This document shows, in pieces, positions 53,993-61,726 of a DNA stretch of 64,000 nt. The DNA is from CANJSG01 sp038203875 (GTDB lineage Bacteria > Verrucomicrobiota > Verrucomicrobiia > Limisphaerales > CANJSG01), in contig JBBRDN010000002.1 in NCBI GenBank assembly GCA_038203875.1, forward strand, positions 1-64,000, read 5' to 3'. The notes beneath the pieces were generated by a model. That model was not told the origin of the DNA. It searched no databases and was given only the letters and a program-made list of their open reading frames with translations. Within the stretch, counting starts at the first letter, position 1, and each line of letters opens with the position of its first letter. The position numbers and the translations under genes are program-made.

Positions 53993-54685
53993 TTATCCCG
54001 GTCCAGTCGCGGACTTATCCACTCCGGCGGACTTCTTCAGCCGGGTGAAGAACCATTGGGAGAAGACAATTCCCATCATCATGCCGCCAAGGTGCGCGTC
54101 GTGAGCGACCTTCGCCTTCGTATCCACCATGCAAACGACGCCCACGACGAGGAAGAGGATGAACATCCCCTGCCCCGTCCACGTGTAGTTGATCCTGCCG
54201 CCGAGGAAGCTGCTGGTGAACCGTTCGGTCCAATGCGCCCACGCGAACGACCCGATCAATCCGTAGAGCCCGGCCGATGCACCGACGACCGCCACCTTGC
54301 CGTAGTGGAACGGGAAGACCCATCCGAGGACACAATGCGCCAATCCGCCGACCACCCCGGTCACCAGATAAAGCACGAGCATGGCGAACCCGCCCCGCGC
54401 CACCTCCAACGGCCGACCGAAGAACGAAAGGCCCATCAGATTGAGGACGAGATGCGACAGGTTGACGTGGAGGAACTGGAAGGTGAGGAGTTGCCAGAAC
54501 TTCCCCGCCTGCACGTCCCGCGGCAGCAGGCGCAGCTCCCGATACCAGAGTTCGGCCAGTTCGGGATTCCTCATCCGCAGCCAATACTCGACGGCGAACA
54601 CCAGCGTGTTGAGGAAGACGAGGACAAGCCAGACTTGGGGGAACTTCGAGGACTTGGTGCTGGGCGCGGGCGCTTGGCCGGACAT
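53993..54685 (-). CDS. Rhomboid family intramembrane serine protease (second of two)
   Basis: Polytopic, 230 residues. Catalytic Ser in VAVVGASAGLYGLIGSFAW, catalytic His in VAHDAHLGGMMMGIVF, HVNLSHLVLNLMGLSFFG for the HxxxN block. It lacks the long C-terminal tail of the neighbouring rhomboid and is too different from it to be a recent copy. It is probably transcribed ahead of the first one with a 110-nt gap. Confidence 0.92.
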   Translation of the reverse strand: MSGQAPAPSTKSSKFPQVWLVLVFLNTLVFAVEYWLRMRNPELAELWYRELRLLPRDVQAGKFWQLLTFQFLHVNLSHLVLNLMGLSFFGRPLEVARGGFAMLVLYLVTGVVGGLAHCVLGWVFPFHYGKVAVVGASAGLYGLIGSFAWAHWTERFTSSFLGGRINYTWTGQGMFILFLVVGVVCMVDTKAKVAHDAHLGGMMMGIVFSQWFFTRLKKSAGVDKSATGPG

Positions 54686-54798
54686 CTGGGGGTGAAGCTA
54701 GGTTTTCATGGAACGCCGGTTCAATGGATTTCCGGAGGAATGCAGAGCCTTCGCTGCTGACATCGCGTTCACCCGCCGCTACAAACCGCCATCTCCCT

Positions 54799-55434
54799 AT
54801 GCGAAACCGACTCTTCCTCACCCTCCTCTCATGCCTCGCCGCCATCGGAACGGCGCGGGCCGCCACCACTTCGCTCTTCGACGGCAAGTCGTTCGCCGGT
54901 TGGGACGGCGACACCAACAAGATCTGGCGGATCACCGACGGCTGCATCGTCGGCGGAACGCTCGCGGCGAAGGTCAAACAGAACGAGTTCCTCGCGACCA
55001 CGCGCAACTACACGAACTTCGTCCTGAAGGTGAAGTTCAAGCTGCTCGGCGATTCCAAGAAGGACTTCGTCAATTCCGGCGTCCAGATCCGCAGCCAACG
55101 CCGCGCGGGCGACAGCGAGATGATCGGCTACCAGTGCGATCTCGGCGATCCGACGTGGTGGGGCTCGGTCTACGACGAATCGCGCCGCAACAAGCTCATG
55201 GCGCAGTCGGACATGAAAGCCGTCGAGTCGGTCCTCAAGCGGAACGAGTGGAACGACTACCAGGTCCACGCCGTAGGCCGTCGCATCCGCACCTGGATCA
55301 ACGGAGTCCTCGCCGTCGACTACACCGAAGCCGATGAAAAGATCATCCAATGGGGCCGCATCGGTCTCCAGATCCACGGCGGCGGTCCGGCGGAAGTGTC
55401 CTTCAAGGACGTCGCCATCGAGGAACTTCCCTAG
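54799..55434 (+). CDS. Exported DUF1080 (3-keto-disaccharide hydrolase-like) protein
   Basis: Signal peptide (LFLTLLSCLAAIGTARA) followed by one concanavalin-like DUF1080 domain: TTSLFDGKSFAGWDGDTNKI, CIVGGTLAAKVKQNEFLATT, VLKVKFKLLGDSKKDFVNSG, VQIRSQRR and IQWGRIGLQIHGGGPAEVSF. This domain is annotated as a 3-keto-glycoside/disaccharide hydrolase in related phyla. ATG 54799 begins the signal peptide; upstream in-frame ATG 54724 is unlikely. After the TAG at 55432 a further 40 in-frame codons are open and codon-like (see findings). Confidence 0.9.
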   Translation: MRNRLFLTLLSCLAAIGTARAATTSLFDGKSFAGWDGDTNKIWRITDGCIVGGTLAAKVKQNEFLATTRNYTNFVLKVKFKLLGDSKKDFVNSGVQIRSQRRAGDSEMIGYQCDLGDPTWWGSVYDESRRNKLMAQSDMKAVESVLKRNEWNDYQVHAVGRRIRTWINGVLAVDYTEADEKIIQWGRIGLQIHGGGPAEVSFKDVAIEELP

Positions 55435-55591
55435 ACCAAGGACAGCAAGAGCGCGCGGTTCCTGAACGAGTCGATCGTGCCGGAAGGGTCGCACGAGTTT
55501 CGCAACCAGCAGCACGGGACCGATTTGTTCGCCCCTCTCCGGACGCTGAAATAGGCCGGGTGTCCTGGCCCGGCGCGGCTTTTGGAAACAA

Positions 55592-56146
55592 CTAGCAACC
55601 ACCAACCTTAAAGCGCTTCGCACGCTCAAGTGCATCTTGCGGTGAGCTGCCATCCCAAGCGAATTCGAATGTTTTTTGGCTACCGCCCTTACTGAAAGAG
55701 AGAGTGATCACCCGGTCGCGAATCCGAGCTGAAGCCCAATCAAACGAGTAACCTTCATCCAAGCTCACTCCTTCAAAAATGCCATGGACAAGGCGTTCGG
55801 CGGTTCGTCTCACGTCTTCCCATCTGAAATCTCGAGCGGCCGAAGAAACAACCTCGCAGTAATCGATTCGGTTAAAGCAAAGGTTTAGGCCAGTTGAGTT
55901 AATCCAGCGGACGCGATCACCATCCACAATAGCATCGACCAAGTAGTCACAACACCCTTCGCAGCCACAGTCGCATCTGCCGACAAGCATTTTGCCTCCT
56001 GAAGTTAGAGCTGCCTGCGAGAAAAAGTGCGGTGGGTCAATGCCGAGATAATCGAGACCGAGCCAATCTTCTCCATCGACCCAGATTCGAGCTTGATGAT
56101 CATTCGACGATTCACTGGGCAGAATCTCGAAGGCCAAGGTATTCAC
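55592..56146 (-). CDS. Hypothetical protein with Cys cluster
   Basis: Unknown. 184 residues, soluble, markedly less GC-rich than neighbours. A dense cysteine cluster MLVGRCDCGCEGCCDYLVDA (about residues 53-72) could bind zinc. The rest is mixed alpha/beta (DYLGIDPPHFFSQAAL, FDWASARIRDRVITLSFS). Polymorphic-toxin immunity proteins often look like this, but no toxin is adjacent. Probably acquired. Confidence 0.65.
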   Translation of the reverse strand: MNTLAFEILPSESSNDHQARIWVDGEDWLGLDYLGIDPPHFFSQAALTSGGKMLVGRCDCGCEGCCDYLVDAIVDGDRVRWINSTGLNLCFNRIDYCEVVSSAARDFRWEDVRRTAERLVHGIFEGVSLDEGYSFDWASARIRDRVITLSFSKGGSQKTFEFAWDGSSPQDALERAKRFKVGGC

Positions 56147-56187
56147 GGAACCAAAGTAGCTGTCGGCTTCAGAACTGTTTTAGAGAT

Positions 56188-57930
56188 TCAAACCTTCGGC
56201 GTCCCCGCCTCGATCAACTCCAGCAGCTTGGCCACGGCGTCCTCGGCTTTGATGGCGAGGATCGCGCCGTTGCGGGGCTTGATCTCGACTTCGCCCTTGG
56301 CCAGCGATTTCTCGCCGATGGCCAGGCGGAGCGGGAAGCCGACGAGTTCGCTGTCCTTGAACTTGAAGCCGGGACGCTCGTCGCGGTCGTCGAGGATGCA
56401 GTCGATGCCCTTGGCGGTGAGCTCCGCGTAGATCTTCTCCGCGAGCTGCATGACGGGGCTCTCGGGCGCGACGGCCAGCGGGGTGATGCAGACGGTGTAG
56501 GGCGCCACGCTGACGGGCCAGACGATGCCGTCCTTGTCATTGCTCTGCTCGATCACGGCCTGGAGCGTGCGGGTGACGCCGATGCCGTAGCAGCCCATGA
56601 CGGCCGGGTGCTGCTTGCCGCCCTCGTCGACGAAGAGGGCGCTCATCTTCTCGCTGTATTTCGTGCCGAGCTTGAAGACGTGGCCGACCTCGATGGCGCG
56701 GCGGATCTTCAGCGACTTGGCGCACTTGGGGCAGGGTTCGCCGGCGGTGACGGTGCGGAGATCGAACCACTCGGTCACCTTGATGTCGCGCTCGATCGAG
56801 ACGCTGCGGAAGTGGAAGCCGTCCTCGTTCGCGCCGGTGGTCATGTCGTTGGCGCCGCGCAGGCGTTCGTCGGCGTAGACCTTCCAGTCGGAGGGGACAT
56901 TTTTCACCGCACCAAGGGAGCCGGGCATGGCGCCGAGCTTCTGGAAATGGGCCAAGTCGGCCTCGATCTTCACGTCGGCCGGACGCGCTTCGACCGCGCC
57001 GGAGCGGGCCTTGAACTTGGCTTCGTTCAACTGGTCGTCGCCCCGGATGAGGATGAGCACGGGCTTGCCGTCGGCGATGTAGACGAGGGTCTTGATCTGG
57101 CGGTTGGCGGCGACCTTGTAGGGTTCCTTGCTCAACGCCTCGATGGTGACGACGCCGGGCGTGGCGAACTTCTCGATCTCCGGGCCAACCTCACGGGCGG
57201 CGGTCTTCGGCAATCCGCTTGTGGCCTTCTCGATGTTGGCCGCGTAGCCGCAGGCCTCGCAGAAGGCGACATTGTCCTCGCCCGTCTCAGCGGGGACGAC
57301 GAACTCATGGGAGTGGTTGCCGCCGATGACGCCGGTGTCGGCCTCAACGGGGAACGCCTGCAAGCCGCAGCGGGCGAAGATGCGCGTGTAGGCGTCATAC
57401 ATCTTCTTGTAGCTGGCCATCGCGCCCTCATCCGTGGTGTCGAACGAGTAGGCATCCTTCATGATGAACTCCTTGGCGCGCATCAGGCCGAAGCGCGGGC
57501 GGATCTCGTCCCGGAACTTGGTCTGGATCTGGTAGAAGTTCTTCGGGAGCTGGCGGTAGCTGTTGATCTCGTTGGCGGCAAGGTGGGTGATGACCTCCTC
57601 ATGGGTCGGCCCGAGGACCCATTCCCGCTTGGCGGAATCGCGCACCTTGAAGAGCACGTCGCGCGCGGTCTCGTAACGGCCGGACTGCTGCCAGATCTCG
57701 GGCGGCTGGAGCGCGGGCATGAGCACCTCGATGCCGCCGGCGCGGTCCATCTCCTCGCGGATGATCTTCTCGATCTTGCGCAGAGCGCGCAGGCCCATGG
57801 GAAGGAAGGTGTAGAGGCCGCCGGTGAGCTTGCGGACGAGGCCGGCGCGGAGAAGAAGCTTGTGGGAAAGGATCTCCGCGTCGGCGGGAGTTTCCTTGAG
57901 AGTCGGGATGAATGTCTGGGACCAGCGCAT
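56188..57930 (-). CDS. proS: Proline--tRNA ligase
   Basis: Class II synthetase, prokaryote-like type with an editing (INS) insertion. N-terminal motif 1/2 region includes LRAGLVRKLTGGLYTFLPMG, ALRKIEKIIREEMDRAGGIE, then VLGPTHEEVITHLAANEINS and FRDEIRPRFGLMRAKEFIMK. The C-terminal anticodon-binding region includes YGIGVTRTLQAVIEQSNDKD. 580 residues, close to the usual 570. A Cys-rich CEACGYAANIE and CPKCAKSLKIR zinc-like pair lies in the middle. It charges tRNA-Pro in the cytoplasm. Confidence 0.96.
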   Translation of the reverse strand: MRWSQTFIPTLKETPADAEILSHKLLLRAGLVRKLTGGLYTFLPMGLRALRKIEKIIREEMDRAGGIEVLMPALQPPEIWQQSGRYETARDVLFKVRDSAKREWVLGPTHEEVITHLAANEINSYRQLPKNFYQIQTKFRDEIRPRFGLMRAKEFIMKDAYSFDTTDEGAMASYKKMYDAYTRIFARCGLQAFPVEADTGVIGGNHSHEFVVPAETGEDNVAFCEACGYAANIEKATSGLPKTAAREVGPEIEKFATPGVVTIEALSKEPYKVAANRQIKTLVYIADGKPVLILIRGDDQLNEAKFKARSGAVEARPADVKIEADLAHFQKLGAMPGSLGAVKNVPSDWKVYADERLRGANDMTTGANEDGFHFRSVSIERDIKVTEWFDLRTVTAGEPCPKCAKSLKIRRAIEVGHVFKLGTKYSEKMSALFVDEGGKQHPAVMGCYGIGVTRTLQAVIEQSNDKDGIVWPVSVAPYTVCITPLAVAPESPVMQLAEKIYAELTAKGIDCILDDRDERPGFKFKDSELVGFPLRLAIGEKSLAKGEVEIKPRNGAILAIKAEDAVAKLLELIEAGTPKV

Positions 57931-57982
57931 AAAGGTCGCGCTGTATTAACGCCTGCGGAAAGCCGTCACAGTAAAAAGTGTG

Positions 57983-58021
57983 GCCGGGAAAAAGAAAAAT
58001 CCCCGGATTGCTCCGGGGATT
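57983..58021 (-). terminator. Intrinsic terminator of the PEP-CTERM gene
   Basis: 10-bp perfect stem AATCCCCGGA (57998-58007) / TCCGGGGATT (58012-58021), 4-nt loop. On the minus strand it is followed by a T-rich run (TTTTTCTTT), so it ends the minus-strand gene at 58044. Confidence 0.9.
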
Positions 58022-58043
58022 CGTTCAAACGTTGACCGTCCGA

Positions 58044-59045
58044 TCAGGCCTGCTTGCGGCGACGCAGGAAGGCGAAGCCCGACAGACCGGCGAACGCCAA
58101 GGCGCTGGCCGTCGTGCCGACTTCGGGAACGGGAGCCGGTCCACCGGGATCCTGGGGCGGGGGTGGGTCCTGGGGCGGGATTTCAATCCCACCGGTGGCC
58201 GCGAATACGTAGATGTCTCCGGGCACGCCAGCGCCGTTTGCATTGCCACGAAGATCCGCAGCATAGAGGTAGGTGCCGTCGAAGGCCAATCCCTCCCAAC
58301 GCACAGCAGTCGGATCACCATCGGGGTCGAAGCCCACAAGGTTTCCCGCGAGGTCGAATTTGAAGATGGTGCGTTCGTGACCACCAAAATTTCCCACGGC
58401 GACCGCAAAGACTGAGTCACCCACACGTTCGACACCGGAGTAACCGCTTGCCCCGTTCATGCCGCTCGCGAAAAGGACGCCGTTTTTGTATATCCTACCT
58501 GCGTCCGGGGAAAACCAGACATCGCCACTGTCCACATCCAAACCGTCGGCAAAGCCGCTGTGGTTGGGGAAGGGTTTGTAGTTCGAATCCAGGTTTAGTC
58601 CAGTGAACGGATCAAAGGATTTCAAGGGGCCGCCAGAGTTGGCGACCAACTGGCCTGTGGCCGCATCATAGGCCAGTTCGGAAAAATGCACCCCGCTGCC
58701 GGATCCACCAGAGCCAGCGACCGATGTCGTGCCGGCTACATCCAGTAACCCGGTTGCCGGGGTAATCTGGCGTAGGCCCCCGAGCAGGGGCATCGCGGCG
58801 ATTTCGCCAGCCGTGTAACTTTTGTAGGGTTTGAAGGAATGCGCGGCATTGTCGCCTGAATCGCCTTGGCTGAACCACATCAGGTTGTTCCTGATATCGT
58901 AGGCTAATCCGAACGCACTAGGAGTGTCGGTGTAGATCGCAACAGGAGTGATCTGTCCCGGAACCGGCGCCGCAGCCATTGACGAAATGGCTGAAGCCGT
59001 GAGAACACCTGCCAAGGAGGCAAGTTTTAGTGAAGGTCTCTTCAT
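58044..59045 (-). CDS. PEP-CTERM sorting-domain surface protein
   Basis: Secreted protein with signal peptide (LKLASLAGVLTASAISSMAA), a beta-propeller-like body of about 250 residues (FGLAYDIRNNLMWFSQGDSG, HFSELAYDAATGQLVANSGG, RWEGLAFDGTYLYAADLRG), a Pro-rich stalk (PPQDPPPPQDPGGP) and a C-terminal sorting signal. The sorting signal is VPEVGTTASALAFAGLSG followed by FAFLRRRK, i.e. a PEP-like motif, hydrophobic span and basic tail. The exosortase at 12.9-14.5 kb is the likely processing enzyme. ATG 59045 is preceded by C-rich AACCCCCACCAACAAA rather than a Shine-Dalgarno sequence. Terminator downstream. Confidence 0.9.
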   Translation of the reverse strand: MKRPSLKLASLAGVLTASAISSMAAAPVPGQITPVAIYTDTPSAFGLAYDIRNNLMWFSQGDSGDNAAHSFKPYKSYTAGEIAAMPLLGGLRQITPATGLLDVAGTTSVAGSGGSGSGVHFSELAYDAATGQLVANSGGPLKSFDPFTGLNLDSNYKPFPNHSGFADGLDVDSGDVWFSPDAGRIYKNGVLFASGMNGASGYSGVERVGDSVFAVAVGNFGGHERTIFKFDLAGNLVGFDPDGDPTAVRWEGLAFDGTYLYAADLRGNANGAGVPGDIYVFAATGGIEIPPQDPPPPQDPGGPAPVPEVGTTASALAFAGLSGFAFLRRRKQA

Positions 59046-59324
59046 TTTGTTGGTGGGGGTTGATTTTGAAACTACCGTCGCCCGGAAACGACAAGGAGAT
59101 TTCCTTTTCCAGACACTCCCTTGTCGATCTAACGAGACACCACTGTCAACTTCTAATACGAAACTCAAGACACGATTGCCTCAACAAAAGCTGTCATCGA
59201 CGTGACAAGATCGGCGAGGAAGCCAACCCGGGTAGGCGAACCACCGGGAAAAGGAAACGAATCCAGTCAGCAAGCCAGCCCCAGAAGCCAAATGCTCCCG
59301 CGTCACCCAACAGGCCGAAAAGCC
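59046..59324. other. Intergenic region upstream of the PEP-CTERM gene
   Basis: Less GC-rich than average and without a supported gene. It should hold the minus-strand promoter of the PEP-CTERM gene; no clear hexamers were found. Confidence 0.5.
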
Positions 59325-60080
59325 CTACTTCACCGTGTTGACCAAGGGCGCGAGGCCTTGGATCCGGACTTCCAACCGGTCGCCCGATTCGATGGGGCCA
59401 ACGCCGCTGGGAGTGCCGGTGAGGATGATGTCGCCGGGCAGCAGGGTCATGTTCGTCGAGACGAAGCTGACGATGTCGAAGCAGTTGAAGATGAGCTGTG
59501 ACGTATTGGAGTTCTGCCGAAGCTGGCCGTTCTGGAAGAGCTGGATGGTGAGATCATGCGGGTCGATCTTCGTTTCCACGAAGGGTCCGACCGGCGTGAA
59601 GGTGTCGAAGGACTTGCAACGGGCCCACTGACTTTCGGCCGCCTGGATGGTGCGGTCGCTGATGTCCTGGGCGGCTGTGTAGCCGAAGATGTAGCGGGCG
59701 GCGGCGGCAGAGGTCACGTTGCGGCACTTGCGGCCGATGACGATGGTCAGTTCGGCCTCGAAGTCGGTCCGGTGCTTGGCGAAGGGAATCTCGATCTTGG
59801 CCCCGTCGGGAATGAGGGACGTGGTGGCCTTGAGCCAGAAAAGCGGCTCCTTGGGCAGGGGTTTGCCGGATTCACGCGCGTGATCGGCGTAATTCAGCCC
59901 CACCGCGATGATTTTCGAGGGTTCGACTGGGACGAGTGTCTTGACGCCCTTGGCGGGTGTCGGCTTCTTTTCGAACGACGGCGAGCCGAAGACATCGCCG
60001 ATCAATCTGAATAGCTCGCCGTCCACAGCCTTGGCGTAGAAGATCTCGTCACCCTTTTGAAACCGGCCGATCGCTGCCAT
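59325..60080 (-). CDS. Fumarylacetoacetate hydrolase family protein
   Basis: FAH/2-hydroxyhepta-2,4-diene-1,7-dioate isomerase-like enzyme acting on C-C bonds of 2-oxo acids. Metal-site acidic residues are in HRTDFEAELTIVIGRKCRNV, GYTAAQDISDRTIQAAESQW and ETKIDPHDLTIQLF. The GLNYADHARESGK block gives the catalytic region, and LLPGDIILTGTPSGVGPIES is the conserved C-terminal signature. 251 residues. The substrate cannot be told from sequence. Confidence 0.92.
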   Translation of the reverse strand: MAAIGRFQKGDEIFYAKAVDGELFRLIGDVFGSPSFEKKPTPAKGVKTLVPVEPSKIIAVGLNYADHARESGKPLPKEPLFWLKATTSLIPDGAKIEIPFAKHRTDFEAELTIVIGRKCRNVTSAAAARYIFGYTAAQDISDRTIQAAESQWARCKSFDTFTPVGPFVETKIDPHDLTIQLFQNGQLRQNSNTSQLIFNCFDIVSFVSTNMTLLPGDIILTGTPSGVGPIESGDRLEVRIQGLAPLVNTVK

Positions 60081-60111
60081 AGTGTATGGTGGCTCTTAAC
60101 AGGAAGTTACA

Positions 60112-61704
60112 GTGCGTCGCAAGTTGAAACTCCCCAACACCGCGGAAAGCACCCTTTCAAGAGCGTTATTGCTGCTCGGATGCATCTGGATCGCCATGGC
60201 CACGCTGTCGTCGGCGCAGGCCCAGTTCATTGATCCGATCGGGCTGAGACTTCTTCGGGCAGTCAGCCCAGGACTCGACGGCTCGGGAATCAGGATGGCC
60301 CAGCCTGAAGGGGACGGACCGGGGTGGCAGGTCAATCCGGCGGTCGGTCGACCGGGACTGGTCTTCCGATTCGAGAGCTCGAACGGCGTGGCGACGGTGT
60401 TCCCGAACCAGGTCGGAGCCGAGTCGCAGCACGCCAACGGCGTCGGCGACGCGATTTTCGGTCCGGTGAACGGAGTCGCCCCGGGTATCGCGGCGCTGGA
60501 CAGCTACGACGCCGATTTCTTCATCAACGCGCTCGTATTCGAGCGAGCGCCGTTTCCTGCGAGGATTGTAAACCAGAGCTTCATCATTCCCGTAAACAGC
60601 CTGCAGGAGCAGACCGCCATCGACCGGGAATTCGACGACTACAGCGACCGCTTCAATGTCCTCTTCGTAAGCGGCGCGGGCAACGGGGGCGGAGTATTCA
60701 CGCCGGCCTCCCAGTATAACGGCCTCGGAGTCGGGGCATTCGGAGGAGCCACCAGCGTCGGCCCGACGGGCGACGGCAATCGCTCGAAGCCGGACATCGT
60801 CGCCCCGTCGCCGTTTACCAGCGGCTCCACCCCGCAGGTCGCCGGCGCCGCGGCCCTGCTGCTGCAGGCGGCGCTGCGCGGCGACGCCGGCACCAACGAC
60901 ATCGCCGAGGCCGGTGACATCCGTGTCGTCAAAGCTCTCCTGCTGAACGGCGCCACCAAACCTCCCAACTGGGCGCCCCCGGCGTCGCAACCGTTGGACC
61001 CGCTCCATGGTGCGGGCATGTTGCACGTGTTCAATTCGTGGAACCAACTGCGATCGGGTCGGCAAATCGCGGGCGAGACCACCATCGTTCCGACGACTAC
61101 CACCCATCCGCCCGGCGCATCCACGAACCGGCTCACGGCCCTGCGCGGTTGGGCGTTCTCCACAATCACCAACCAACTGCCAACCGAGGACGCGGTGCAA
61201 CACTTCTACCTGGATCTACCGGCGGGCCCTTCATCCTACGTCGTCACCCTGACCCTCACCTGGCATCGACGGAACGGCTTCAGCCAGGCCAATGATCTGG
61301 ACCTGCACTTCATCAACCGCGAGACAGGGGCCAGCATCGGCAAGAGCGACACCTTCGCCAACAACGTCGAGCATATCCACATGGTCGCCGCTCCGCCGGG
61401 CCCCTACGATATACAAGTCCTGAAGAACGGAGCGCCAGGCCGCGTCACTCCGGACGAACTCTACGCCCTCGCCTACGACGCGAGCGCGGCCGCATTGAAG
61501 CTCACGGCCAACGGCCAGCCGACAAGACTCGAGCTCCGGTGGCCGTTCACACCGCCAAGCCTCCAATTGGAGTCTAGCTTCCAGCTTGGGAGCAACGCCC
61601 TCTGGAGCGTCGTCACGAATGTGCCGACGGTTGCGGGTAACGAGTTCGTGACCTCCGTTGTCTCGACAAACACGGCGCAGTTTTTCCGTTTGCGCCGTCC
61701 GTGA
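60112..61704 (+). CDS. Subtilase-like S8 protein, probably with altered active site
   Basis: Exported (LLLLGCIWIAMATLSSAQAQ). S8-type core: catalytic His107 in ESQHANGVG and Ser237 by alignment of FTSGSTPQVAGAAAL with GTSMATPHVAG. At the Asp position the sequence reads GIRMAQPEGDG, so the acid may be Glu or shifted, and the oxyanion Gly before TS is Phe. Activity is uncertain. The C-terminal half is beta-rich (WAFSTITNQLPTEDAVQHFY), P-domain-like, and ends with the common FFRLRRP motif. The stop is 22 nt before the next protease. Confidence 0.78.
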   Translation: MRRKLKLPNTAESTLSRALLLLGCIWIAMATLSSAQAQFIDPIGLRLLRAVSPGLDGSGIRMAQPEGDGPGWQVNPAVGRPGLVFRFESSNGVATVFPNQVGAESQHANGVGDAIFGPVNGVAPGIAALDSYDADFFINALVFERAPFPARIVNQSFIIPVNSLQEQTAIDREFDDYSDRFNVLFVSGAGNGGGVFTPASQYNGLGVGAFGGATSVGPTGDGNRSKPDIVAPSPFTSGSTPQVAGAAALLLQAALRGDAGTNDIAEAGDIRVVKALLLNGATKPPNWAPPASQPLDPLHGAGMLHVFNSWNQLRSGRQIAGETTIVPTTTTHPPGASTNRLTALRGWAFSTITNQLPTEDAVQHFYLDLPAGPSSYVVTLTLTWHRRNGFSQANDLDLHFINRETGASIGKSDTFANNVEHIHMVAAPPGPYDIQVLKNGAPGRVTPDELYALAYDASAAALKLTANGQPTRLELRWPFTPPSLQLESSFQLGSNALWSVVTNVPTVAGNEFVTSVVSTNTAQFFRLRRP

Positions 61705-61726
61705 ACGAAGCGACCCTGATCCCGCC

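Noticed and set aside
56032..58035. 667-codon plus-strand open frame opposite proS
   Set aside because: Antisense shadow of proS with a repetitive, His/Asp/Val-rich translation typical of a reverse-complemented GC-rich gene.
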